Source: JAYOEY01 sp038120295 (lineage in GTDB: Bacteria > Pseudomonadota > Alphaproteobacteria > MPNO01 > UBA2964). From it: a stretch of 64,000 bases of DNA. The position numbers were made by a program, and so were the translations under genes. Below, one piece after another: positions 32,931 to 40,605 of this stretch; position 1 is the stretch's first letter; every line of letters starts with the position of its first letter. Where the stretch lies: contig JAYOLL010000022.1 in assembly GCA_038120295.1 (NCBI GenBank), forward strand, positions 1 to 64,000, given 5' to 3'. The notes beneath the pieces were generated by a model. That model had not been told where the DNA came from, did no database searches, and was given only the letters and a program-made list of their open reading frames with translations.

Positions 32931-35453
32931 ATGAAAAACTTATTGCGGCGGCCGAGACGGCTTGCCCCGTCGCTTGCCGGAACGAAACTTTTTCTCGCGC
33001 GGCTGGTGCTTGCCTGGGAAGCGGCGTGGCCTGCGCTTTGGCCGGTCGTCGCCGTAATCGGTGTTTATCTTGCCCTCGCCCTGTTCGACGTCCTACCGGA
33101 ATTTACCCCCTGGCTGCATGCCGCGATACTCGCGCTGGGCGCCGGTCTGGTCTGCTTCACAGCCTACCGGGCGATCCGGTGTCTGACATGGCCTGATCGC
33201 GAACAGGCAAGACGGCGGCTGGAAACGGCCAGCGGGCTGGACCACCGCCCCCTGCAGGCGATGGACGACACGCTCTCGCTTGGCCGCAACGATCCCGCGA
33301 CGCGAGCGTTATGGGAAGCGCATCGCGCGCGGATGGCCGAGGAAGCGAAGCGGCTCCGGATCGGCGCCCCATCGCCCGAACTCGCCCGCCGCGATCCGTG
33401 GGCCTTGCGTTCGGCCCTGGCTCTTTCGCTTGTAATCGCCGTCGCCATCGGCTGGCAGGATCCCCTGTTGCGACTGGAACGGGCGTTGTCTCCCGCTCTG
33501 GGCGGCGACAAGGGCAAGCAGGCCATGGCGCTCGATCTCTGGATCACGCCGCCAGACTATACCGGTCTGCCGCCCATGTTTCCCCTGCGCGGCAAGGGGT
33601 CTGGGAACCCGCCCGCAACGGAGAAAGCAGTCCCGGTCGAGGCGGCTGATAACCAGACGGCAAAGGCCGAGCCCGCGCCGCCGACGCTGAAAATTCCGGT
33701 GGGGAGCGTTCTGATGGCCCAGGTGCAGGGGTCTGACGGCAAGACGTTCCAGCTCGAAAGCGGGGCCGCCCCGCATGACTTCGAGGCCGTCGACAAAACG
33801 TTCAGTCGAATCACACACAAAATTGTCGAAGGCGGACCTTTGCGGGTCACCTCGGCAGATCAGGAGCTCGCTGCCTGGACGGTCGAAATTATCCCGGACA
33901 CGCCGCCGGTCATCGCGTTTCCGGAAAAGGCGAAACCGTCTGCGACTCCTACAGCAGCGCTGCAACTCTTCTACGAGGGCAGCGACGATTATGGCGTGAT
34001 CGAAGCGCGCGCGGAAATCAAGCGCACCTATGAGCGCGGCGCCGTCGTCGGTAAGGCCGTCCACACGATCGAACTCGCAATGCCTGCTCGCGGTGCGCGG
34101 ACGTTCAGCGAGACCATGACGGTCGACCTTTCTCCGCACCGGTGGGCGGGCCAGCCCGTCATCCTGCAGCTTTTCGCCAGGGACGCCGCCGGCCAGGAAA
34201 GCGTCAGCGAACCGTTGAAGATGATCCTGCCGGAGCGTGAGTTCAATCATCCGGTGGCGCGCGCCATCATCGAGACGCGAAAGCGGCTCGCCGAGCAACC
34301 GGAAAACCGGCGCCGCGCCGTCAACCGGCTGGGCGAGATCGCGTCCGTGCCGGGCGCCTTCAATCACGATTCGGTGGTTTATCTGGCTCTTGCCGCCGCC
34401 CGGTCACGCCTGTTCCACGATTCGACCGAAGACGCGATCGAACCGGTGCTGGCGTTGCTGTGGGACACGGCCTTGCGCCTCGAAGACGGTCGGCTTTCGG
34501 TCGCCGAGCGCGAGCTGCGCCGAATCCAGCAGGCCCTGATGAAAGCCCTGGCGGAAGGCGCGTCGGACGCCGAGCTGGAGAAACTGATGCGCGAGCTTCG
34601 TCAGGCGATCGCGCGTTACATGCAGGCGCTGGCGGAACAGATGCGGCGCAATCCGCAGAACCAGAACGTCGTCGATTTCGATCCCAACACGATGCGGATG
34701 ATGCGCACGGAAGACCTCGCCCGCATGATGGAGCAGATTCGCGATCTCATGCGGTCCGGGGCTCGCCAGGCGGCGCGTGAGATGCTCGCGCGGCTGCAAC
34801 AGATGTTGCAGAACATGCGCTCGATGCAGATGGTGCGGATGCGTAGCGGGCAGGGCCGCGGACGCGCCGGCGGCCCGATGCGGCAGCTTCAGGACCTGAT
34901 CCGTCGCCAACAGCAACTCCAGAACCGGACCTTCCGGGGCGGCCAGCCCGGGCAGCCTATGCCGGGCGCCGCCGATCAGCAGGCGCTGCGTCAGATGCTG
35001 CAACAGCTGCGCGGCATGATGCCGGGGCCGGGCCAGGGACAGCAGCAGGGTAATGGACCTTCGCAGATGCTCGACCGTGCCGACCAGGAAATGCAACGGG
35101 CGTTAAGAGCGCTCGAAGGAGGGCAGCGGATGGATGCCGTCGGCGCTCAGGGCCGCGCTCTTGAGAGCCTGCGACGCGCCGGACGCGGCATGATGCGCCA
35201 GATGATGGAAAGGTTCGCCCGCGAATCGGGACAGCCCAACAATCAGCAGAACCGTCGCAATCAGCCCCGTCGCGACCCGTTAGGCCGGGAGGTCATGGGC
35301 GAGGATGTCGATACGCATGACGTGACGATTCCCGACGCCAGCGCCATCCAGCGCGCGCGCCACATTCTCGACGAGCTGCGCCGCCGGTCCGGACAGTCGA
35401 ACCGTCCGCGCCTTGAGCTGGATTACATCAATCGCCTGCTGCAGCGTTTCTGA
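32931..35453 (+). CDS. TIGR02302/DUF4175 membrane protein
   Basis: About 840 aa. Two or three N-terminal helices (LWPVVAVIGVYLALALF, LHAAILALGAGLVCFTAYRAI, LRSALALSLVIAVAIGW) are followed by a periplasmic beta-rich part (ALDLWITPPDYTGLPPMF) and a long C-terminal region unusually rich in Gln, Met and Arg (about residues 590-760, for example AAREMLARLQQMLQNMRSM), likely helical and low-complexity. The family is uncharacterised and sits behind lysA in many Rhodospirillales and Rhizobiales. Start ATG 32931 avoids overlap with lysA. Confidence 0.88.
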   Translation: MKNLLRRPRRLAPSLAGTKLFLARLVLAWEAAWPALWPVVAVIGVYLALALFDVLPEFTPWLHAAILALGAGLVCFTAYRAIRCLTWPDREQARRRLETASGLDHRPLQAMDDTLSLGRNDPATRALWEAHRARMAEEAKRLRIGAPSPELARRDPWALRSALALSLVIAVAIGWQDPLLRLERALSPALGGDKGKQAMALDLWITPPDYTGLPPMFPLRGKGSGNPPATEKAVPVEAADNQTAKAEPAPPTLKIPVGSVLMAQVQGSDGKTFQLESGAAPHDFEAVDKTFSRITHKIVEGGPLRVTSADQELAAWTVEIIPDTPPVIAFPEKAKPSATPTAALQLFYEGSDDYGVIEARAEIKRTYERGAVVGKAVHTIELAMPARGARTFSETMTVDLSPHRWAGQPVILQLFARDAAGQESVSEPLKMILPEREFNHPVARAIIETRKRLAEQPENRRRAVNRLGEIASVPGAFNHDSVVYLALAAARSRLFHDSTEDAIEPVLALLWDTALRLEDGRLSVAERELRRIQQALMKALAEGASDAELEKLMRELRQAIARYMQALAEQMRRNPQNQNVVDFDPNTMRMMRTEDLARMMEQIRDLMRSGARQAAREMLARLQQMLQNMRSMQMVRMRSGQGRGRAGGPMRQLQDLIRRQQQLQNRTFRGGQPGQPMPGAADQQALRQMLQQLRGMMPGPGQGQQQGNGPSQMLDRADQEMQRALRALEGGQRMDAVGAQGRALESLRRAGRGMMRQMMERFARESGQPNNQQNRRNQPRRDPLGREVMGEDVDTHDVTIPDASAIQRARHILDELRRRSGQSNRPRLELDYINRLLQRF

Positions 35454-35468
35454 CCGGGGCAACGCTCC

Positions 35469-35852
35469 TCAATGGAGCGTGGAATCGTTCCCGGACGGTG
35501 CGAGGACACGCCGCACCGTTTCTCGGATCTGATCGAGCGTAAAGGGTTTCGAAATGACCTCATGCACGAGCGCATCCATGTTGTGCGCTCGCTGGCGCTC
35601 GGCGGAGTAGCCGGTCATGAGCAGAACGGGCAGATCCGGAAAATCTTTCGACGCTTTTAGCGCCAGCGCGATTCCATCGACCTGCGGCATGACGATATCG
35701 GCCAGCATCATGTCGAAGATACGGTTTTCCAGCGCGGTCAGCGCCTGTTGCCCGTCACTGACCGCCATAACTTCGTGGCCGTCCTGACGCAGGGCGCGGC
35801 TGACGAATTCGCGGACAGCCTTGTCATCTTCCGCGAGCAGGATATTGGCCAA
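35469..35852 (-). CDS. cpdR: Single-domain response regulator, CpdR-like
   Basis: A 127-aa receiver with no output domain: acidic pocket AEDD (residues 7-10), phospho-acceptor D52 in MMLADIVMPQVDG, switch Thr in LLMTGYS and Lys in EVISKPF. The ILLAEDD opening and length match CpdR, the adaptor that in its unphosphorylated form directs ClpXP to cell-cycle substrates in alphaproteobacteria. I use TTG 35852, six bases after GGGGAG; longer frames add a non-receiver segment. It converges on the TIGR02302 gene. Confidence 0.78.
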   Translation of the reverse strand: MANILLAEDDKAVREFVSRALRQDGHEVMAVSDGQQALTALENRIFDMMLADIVMPQVDGIALALKASKDFPDLPVLLMTGYSAERQRAHNMDALVHEVISKPFTLDQIRETVRRVLAPSGNDSTLH

Positions 35853-35919
35853 CGCAGACTCCCCTTCAAAATTACCGGGCGGTAGGCGACGATGATGCCA
35901 AAAAATTATTGAGAATTGG

Positions 35920-36471
35920 TTACCCTTCGCCCTGCGTGACCCGGCCGATATAGGGCAGGCCGCGGTATCGGTGCGCCAGGTCGAGCCCATACCCGACGAC
36001 AAACTCAGGCGGGATGGAGAAGCCGACGAAATCCGCTTCGACCGGCACTTTTCGCCGGTCCGGCTTGTCGAGCAGCATGCAGGTTCTGACACTGGCCGCG
36101 CCGCGTTCCAGCATCGTTTTCCGCGCAAAAGCGAGCGTCCGGCCGGATTCCAGAATATCGTCAACGATGAGCAGATTCTGGCCGGTTACATCGTCCGACA
36201 GGTCGTGCGTCAGTGCGACCCGGCCCGTGCTTTCGGTGCCTTCGTAATAGCTGGAAAGCGTGATGAAATCGACCCGGGCGGATGCGCCATTTCGTTCGAG
36301 AGCCCGGACCAGGTCGGCAGCGAATACGAAACTTCCCTTCAGGATGACGACCACGAGCAGGTCGCCATCGGTCTGCGCGACGATGTCCCGTGCCAGCGTT
36401 TCGACCCGTTCCTGTATCTCGTCAGCGCTAAAAAGGACGTCGATGCGTTCCTCGCCATTTTTCTGTATCAC
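35920..36471 (-). CDS. hpt: Hypoxanthine phosphoribosyltransferase
   Basis: A 183-aa type I PRTase. PRPP-binding motif LLIVDDILESGRTL around residues 100-113, flexible loop LSSYYEGTESTGRV and purine-recognition KVPVEADFVGFSIPPEFVVGYG-type ending identify Hpt, which salvages hypoxanthine and guanine. Its start overlaps the zinc-ribbon stop by ATGA, so the two are coupled. Confidence 0.94.
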   Translation of the reverse strand: MIQKNGEERIDVLFSADEIQERVETLARDIVAQTDGDLLVVVILKGSFVFAADLVRALERNGASARVDFITLSSYYEGTESTGRVALTHDLSDDVTGQNLLIVDDILESGRTLAFARKTMLERGAASVRTCMLLDKPDRRKVPVEADFVGFSIPPEFVVGYGLDLAHRYRGLPYIGRVTQGEG

Positions 36472-37190
36472 GATTTCTCCCTGTTTGCGCCAGGGTTCTG
36501 CGGCCCGGCCTTTCGACGGTCGTCTTCAAACATGACCCGAACCTCCGACGCCCTGCGGGACGGGTTCTTTACCTCAGTCGAGAACGGAACACGTTCGCCA
36601 TGCAGAAGCTTGGGAAGCGGTGGCGAAAATGTCCAGCGGTGGATCTCCCGACCGGAGACATCGAGCAGCAGCCCAAGCAGCTGCGGCACCGGCCTGGGTT
36701 TATCCGAGATGTTTACGATCACGCCGTCGATACGGAGAACGCGAACGCCGTCAGCGGTGGACATCTTCAGCCGGACATTCTCAAGGGCGAGCCCGAAACT
36801 TTCCGGTTGCGCCCCAAGGCCGAAGAACTCATAGACCGGCGCCGTTTCGGGCACCCGGACAATGATCCGGTCGCGCTGCCATATGGCGACGCCGGCAACG
36901 CCGACAAGAAACAGGATCAGCACGGTCCAGAGAATAACGGGCGCCCGGCTAGCGCGTTCGCCGGAAACCGCGGGCAGGTTTGTCCCCTTGGGCCGCGCCC
37001 GGCCCGCATAATCGATCGGCGGGGGCAACGGCTCGGACTGAACCGGAGCGGCGACAATCTCCTCAATCGGCGGCGGAGGCTCCTGCCAGCTGTGACGGCA
37101 CCGCGTGCATCGGACAGTCCTTCCGGTCGGCCCGATAGCCACGGGATCGACCACATAGCGCGTCGAGCATTCCGGACAGGTAAGGATCAT
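36468..37190 (-). CDS. MJ0042 zinc-ribbon, DUF3426-type membrane protein
   Basis: About 240 aa from ATG 37190. The N-terminal zinc ribbon has C-x-x-C pairs (CPECSTRYVV and CTRCRHSW), a proline-rich linker, one transmembrane helix (APVILWTVLILFLVGVAGVA) and a periplasmic DUF3426 domain (SFGLALENVRLKMS to PPLPKLLHGERVPFSTEV). Function is unknown. Its location divergent from ftsE and coupled to hpt is conserved in alphaproteobacteria. A longer frame to 37280 adds residues without conservation. Confidence 0.88.
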   Translation of the reverse strand: MILTCPECSTRYVVDPVAIGPTGRTVRCTRCRHSWQEPPPPIEEIVAAPVQSEPLPPPIDYAGRARPKGTNLPAVSGERASRAPVILWTVLILFLVGVAGVAIWQRDRIIVRVPETAPVYEFFGLGAQPESFGLALENVRLKMSTADGVRVLRIDGVIVNISDKPRPVPQLLGLLLDVSGREIHRWTFSPPLPKLLHGERVPFSTEVKNPSRRASEVRVMFEDDRRKAGPQNPGANREKS

Positions 37191-37358
37191 AATCCCAGGA
37201 CGAACCCGTATTTTCGAACAGATACCGACAAGACAGTTTTCGTGTATACGAAGTCGTCCCGATTCTGGCAAGTAACTCAAGGGGATGTCCGCGCGCGCTG
37301 GACGGGCGGTTTCGCGCTATGTCATTCTGCGTTCGCGCGCCGGGGAAAGGAAAAATCA

Positions 37359-38063
37359 TTGCCCGAAATCGACGAAATCATCCGGTTTCAGAACGTCGGC
37401 ATGCGATACGGTCTTGGAAAGGAAATCCTCCATGACGTTTCCTTTCGCCTGCAGTCGGGGTCGTTTTACTTTTTGACCGGCGCCAGCGGCGCGGGCAAAT
37501 CGACGCTGCTGCGCCTGATGTATCTTGCCCAGCGCCCGTCGCGCGGACTGGTAACGCTTTTCGGCCACGACGTCGCGACGACGCCCCGGCGCGTTCTGCC
37601 GGCGCTGAGGCGGCGCATCGGCGTCGTCTTTCAGGATTTTCGGCTGATCGACCATCTGACGGCTACGGAAAACGTCGCACTGCCACTTCGGATCGCCGGC
37701 GCCAGCGAGGCGCAAATCAACGAGCACGTACCGCAGCTCCTCAGATGGGTAGGGCTCGCGGATCAGCTGGACGCACGCCCCACGACTCTGTCGGGCGGCC
37801 AAAAACAGCGCGTCGCCATTGCACGGGCCGTCATCGCACGCCCGCACCTCCTGCTCGCGGACGAGCCAACCGGCAATGTGGACGACAGCATCGCGATGCG
37901 GCTGATGCATCTGCTGGAAGAGCTGCATCGGATTGGAACGACCGTCGTCGTCGCAACCCATAACCAGCAGCTGGTATCGCGGTTTTCTCATCCCCAGTTT
38001 CATCTGGCCAACGGCGAATTGACCCATATCACGGCCCCTCAAAAGTCCGGGACTGTCAGATGA
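37359..38063 (+). CDS. ftsE: Cell division ABC transporter ATP-binding protein
   Basis: A 234-aa ABC ATPase: Walker A GASGAGKST (41-49), signature LSGGQKQR, Walker B LLLADEPTGN and H-loop ATHN. FtsE with FtsX activates peptidoglycan hydrolases during division. I start at TTG 37359, preceded by AAAGGA about seven bases upstream; the frame is open much further upstream across the zinc-ribbon gene but is not family-like there. ATGA overlap with ftsX. Confidence 0.92.
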   Translation: MPEIDEIIRFQNVGMRYGLGKEILHDVSFRLQSGSFYFLTGASGAGKSTLLRLMYLAQRPSRGLVTLFGHDVATTPRRVLPALRRRIGVVFQDFRLIDHLTATENVALPLRIAGASEAQINEHVPQLLRWVGLADQLDARPTTLSGGQKQRVAIARAVIARPHLLLADEPTGNVDDSIAMRLMHLLEELHRIGTTVVVATHNQQLVSRFSHPQFHLANGELTHITAPQKSGTVR

Positions 38064-38956
38064 TGTTCGGCCAGTCGCCAATCATGCCGCTGTCACGCGA
38101 CGCTTCGAGCCGGTTCCTGCCGTGGCTGATCGCCTTCATGGTATGGCTGGCGACGCTTGCGCTTGCCGCCGTGATGGCCCTGTCATCGATGAGTGACGAC
38201 TGGCGCCGCGGTCTTTCGGGAACCCTGACAGTGCAGATCGTCCCCGGACCGGACGAAACGCAAGCGGTCGCCAGCAAGCGAATTGCGACGGTACTGCGGA
38301 TTCTCAGGCAGAACCCCGCTATCCTTTCCGCCGATCCGCTTCCCAGAGACCGTGTCGAAAAACTGCTCGAGCCCTGGCTGGGTGGAATCGCCGAAGCAGG
38401 CGCGCTTGACCTGCCGCTGCCGGTCCTGATCGACGTCCGGCTAAGACCGGACGCGCCGATCGACACTCAGGCTCTGGGCGCGACGCTTGCATCCGCAGTA
38501 CCCGGCGCATTGCTGGACGATCATGGACTCTGGCTCGAAAGGCTGATCGAACTGGCCCGGGCCATCGAAATCGTGGCCATCGCGGTGCTGGTTTTTATCG
38601 CCATCGCCGCAACCGCGACCGTCGTGTTCGCAACACGGGCCGGGCTCGCCATCCACCACGATGTTATCGAGCTTCTCCACCTGATGGGCGCGCGGGCAGG
38701 CTACATCGCCGCCCACTTCCAGCGGCAGACGCTCTGGCTTTCCCTGAAAGGCGGGATCACGGGCCTGTTGCTCGCCGCCGGGACACTGGCGGCTCTGGGT
38801 TTTTTCATGTCCCGTATCGAAGCGGGAATGCTGCCGCCGCTCGATCTCACCCCCTGGCAATGGGGAGCGCTCACCGCCGTCGTGCTGTGCACCACGGGGA
38901 TCAGCGTCCTGACGGCGCGTGCGACCGTCATCAAGGCAATCGGACGTTTGCCGTGA
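38060..38956 (+). CDS. ftsX: Cell division protein FtsX
   Basis: A 298-aa integral membrane protein with an N-terminal helix (WLIAFMVWLATLALAAVMAL), a periplasmic loop (LTVQIVPGPDETQ) and three C-terminal helices (IEIVAIAVLVFIAIAAT and others) with VIELLHLMGARAGYIAAHF, typical of FtsX/MacB-type permeases. It couples FtsE to murein hydrolase activation. Overlaps ftsE by four bases. Confidence 0.92.
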   Translation: MMFGQSPIMPLSRDASSRFLPWLIAFMVWLATLALAAVMALSSMSDDWRRGLSGTLTVQIVPGPDETQAVASKRIATVLRILRQNPAILSADPLPRDRVEKLLEPWLGGIAEAGALDLPLPVLIDVRLRPDAPIDTQALGATLASAVPGALLDDHGLWLERLIELARAIEIVAIAVLVFIAIAATATVVFATRAGLAIHHDVIELLHLMGARAGYIAAHFQRQTLWLSLKGGITGLLLAAGTLAALGFFMSRIEAGMLPPLDLTPWQWGALTAVVLCTTGISVLTARATVIKAIGRLP

Positions 38957-38969
38957 CGGACAGCGCTCC

Positions 38970-39614
38970 ATGACCCGGTTCGGCAATCGCCGGCGAGGAG
39001 ACAGGTTTCGCCGGCGGTTTCGGCGCTTCGTCCTGGTCATTCTCCTGGCCGCGACCGGATGGGCCGGGGGACTGATCTGGTTTGCAGGACAGGTTCCGCG
39101 AACACCCGCCGACAATACCGAAACCACGGACGTTATCGTGGTCCTTACAGGGGGAACCGGACGGCTTGAGGCCGGGCTGCAGCTTCTCGCCGCCAAGCGC
39201 GCGCAAAGCCTGTTCGTTTCAGGCGTTGCACGGGGCGTCGATGTCGCCGCCCTGCTGAGAGTCGCCCGCCGGAGCCCCGACAACCTCGCCTGCTGCATCG
39301 CGGTCGGGTACAAGGCCGACGATACTGCGGGAAACGCCGCCGAAACCGCGGTCTGGATGGAACAGCGGGGATCCCGCTCGCTCACACTGGTCACGGCGAA
39401 CTACCATATGCCGCGCAGCCTGCTCGAATTCCGGCGCGCCATGCCGACGGCACGGATCGTCGCACATCCGGTTTTTCCGGAGCAGTTCAAGAGCGATAGC
39501 TGGTGGCGCTTTCGCGGTACGGCCATGCTGCTGGCCAGTGAATACAACAAATTCCTCATCGCCCGGCTCGCGCTTGGCGATGGCGTCAGGCAATTGACGG
39601 ACAGAATAAAATGA
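38970..39614 (+). CDS. YdcF/SanA/ElyC-like DUF218 protein
   Basis: About 214 aa. A basic N-terminus and one membrane helix (FVLVILLAATGWAGGLIWF) precede the DUF218 domain: DVIVVLTGGTGRLEAGLQLL, LFVSGVARGVD, ETAVWMEQRG and TANYHMPRSLLEF. ElyC and SanA homologues act in envelope or peptidoglycan precursor integrity. Its place between ftsX and plsC is conserved. ATG 38970 is chosen over 38919, which lies inside ftsX. Confidence 0.87.
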   Translation: MTRFGNRRRGDRFRRRFRRFVLVILLAATGWAGGLIWFAGQVPRTPADNTETTDVIVVLTGGTGRLEAGLQLLAAKRAQSLFVSGVARGVDVAALLRVARRSPDNLACCIAVGYKADDTAGNAAETAVWMEQRGSRSLTLVTANYHMPRSLLEFRRAMPTARIVAHPVFPEQFKSDSWWRFRGTAMLLASEYNKFLIARLALGDGVRQLTDRIK

Positions 39615-40345
39615 CGCTAGCCCGTTCTCTGATCTATCAGGGGGTATACACGATCTGGGCGTTTTCGATGTGTTTCGCGTTCCTGCCTTCGCTGGTTATG
39701 CCCTATGCGGCCTCCCGCTTTGTGGCGCGGTTCTGGACAACGTCGGTATTCGCCCTGCTGAAGGCCACGACGGGACTCGGTTTCAGGATCGAGGGAGAAG
39801 AAAACATCCCGGAAGGACCGGTTATCTATGCATCCAAACACCAGTCCACCTGGGATACGATGATCTTTCCCTGGTTCATCCGCGATTCGGTCGTCATCAT
39901 AAAAAAGGAGCTGTTCCTTATCCCGTTTTACGGCTGGTACGCGAAGAAATACGGCTGTATCGGCGTCGACCGGGGTCAGGGCGCGGCCGCGCTGCGAAAA
40001 ATGCTGCGCGACGCCCGCACGGCCACGGAATCGGGCCGTTCGTTGGTGGTCTTTCCGGAGGGAACGCGCGCGCCACCGGGAGAAATTCGGCCCATTCAGC
40101 CGGGGATTGCCGCGCTCTACCGCGATCTCGACATTCCGGTAGTGCCGGTCGCTCTGAATTCGGGACATTTCTGGCCGCGCCGCAGCCTGATCCGAAGATC
40201 TGGCGACATCACAATGCGCTTCCTTCCACCTGTCGCTCCGGGACTCGACCGCAAGGCGTTCATGAAACGCCTCGAAGAGGATCTGACGGAAGCGCAGGGC
40301 GAACTCGACGCAGCCGCAGCGAAGCACCTTTCCGGCTCTCCCTGA
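39611..40345 (+). CDS. plsC: 1-acyl-sn-glycerol-3-phosphate acyltransferase
   Basis: A 244-aa membrane acyltransferase that makes phosphatidic acid. HQSTWD (H77, D82) is the HX4D catalytic motif and VVFPEGTRAPPGE the glycerol-phosphate-binding motif. An N-terminal hydrophobic segment anchors it. ATGA overlap with the YdcF-like gene makes it the end of the ftsE-ftsX-ydcF-plsC unit. Confidence 0.92.
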   Translation: MTLARSLIYQGVYTIWAFSMCFAFLPSLVMPYAASRFVARFWTTSVFALLKATTGLGFRIEGEENIPEGPVIYASKHQSTWDTMIFPWFIRDSVVIIKKELFLIPFYGWYAKKYGCIGVDRGQGAAALRKMLRDARTATESGRSLVVFPEGTRAPPGEIRPIQPGIAALYRDLDIPVVPVALNSGHFWPRRSLIRRSGDITMRFLPPVAPGLDRKAFMKRLEEDLTEAQGELDAAAAKHLSGSP

Positions 40346-40381
40346 AGACGCCACCCGCGCCTGGCGACAAGCGGCTCTCTC

Positions 40382-40454
40382 TGTGGACAGTTTGGAAAAG
40401 GGCAGAAAACAAGTCCCTTTTCTGTGGACAAATATGTGGATTAATTGTGGAAAA
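40382..40454 (+). promoter_or_regulatory. Cluster of four DnaA-box-like 9-mers
   Basis: TGTGGACAG (40382), TGTGGACAA (40423), TGTGGATTA (40435) and TGTGGAAAA (40446) are all in the same orientation. Against the reverse consensus TGTGNATAA, three have one mismatch and the first two. The last three are 12 and 11 bases apart, about one helical turn. They lie 65 bases upstream of the nrdJ -35 and may make the reductase DnaA-responsive. Confidence 0.5.
40395..40422 (+). terminator. Possible terminator after plsC
   Basis: GAAAAGGG (40395-40402) and CCCTTTTC (40415-40422) are perfect 8-bp complements with a 12-base loop, 50 bases after the plsC stop. The descending arm ends in CTTTTC rather than a long T-run, so efficiency is doubtful. 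It overlaps the DnaA-box-like region. Confidence 0.35.
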
Positions 40455-40518
40455 AAAATTTGGAAGGGATTTCTCAGATCGGACAGCGCCGGAAATAAAG
40501 AACATAACAAGAACAAGA

Positions 40519-40547
40519 TTGAGTCGGGCGTCAGCCTGCCCTATCAT
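40519..40547 (+). promoter_or_regulatory. nrdJ promoter candidate
   Basis: TTGAGT (40519-40524) and TATCAT (40542-40547) with a 17-base spacer form a good sigma-70-type promoter. A transcript would begin near 40554, leaving a leader of about 50 bases before ATG 40606. Confidence 0.55.
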
Positions 40548-40605
40548 GCAGTGACAATTCGCCGTGCGCGACTGCGGCTTGCAAGAATGCGGCAGGGAAA
40601 TTCAC

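Noticed and set aside
40346..40605. Possible cobalamin riboswitch before nrdJ
   Set aside because: The predicted leader is only about 50 bases, no B12-box-like segment is visible and the upstream area is DnaA-box-like.
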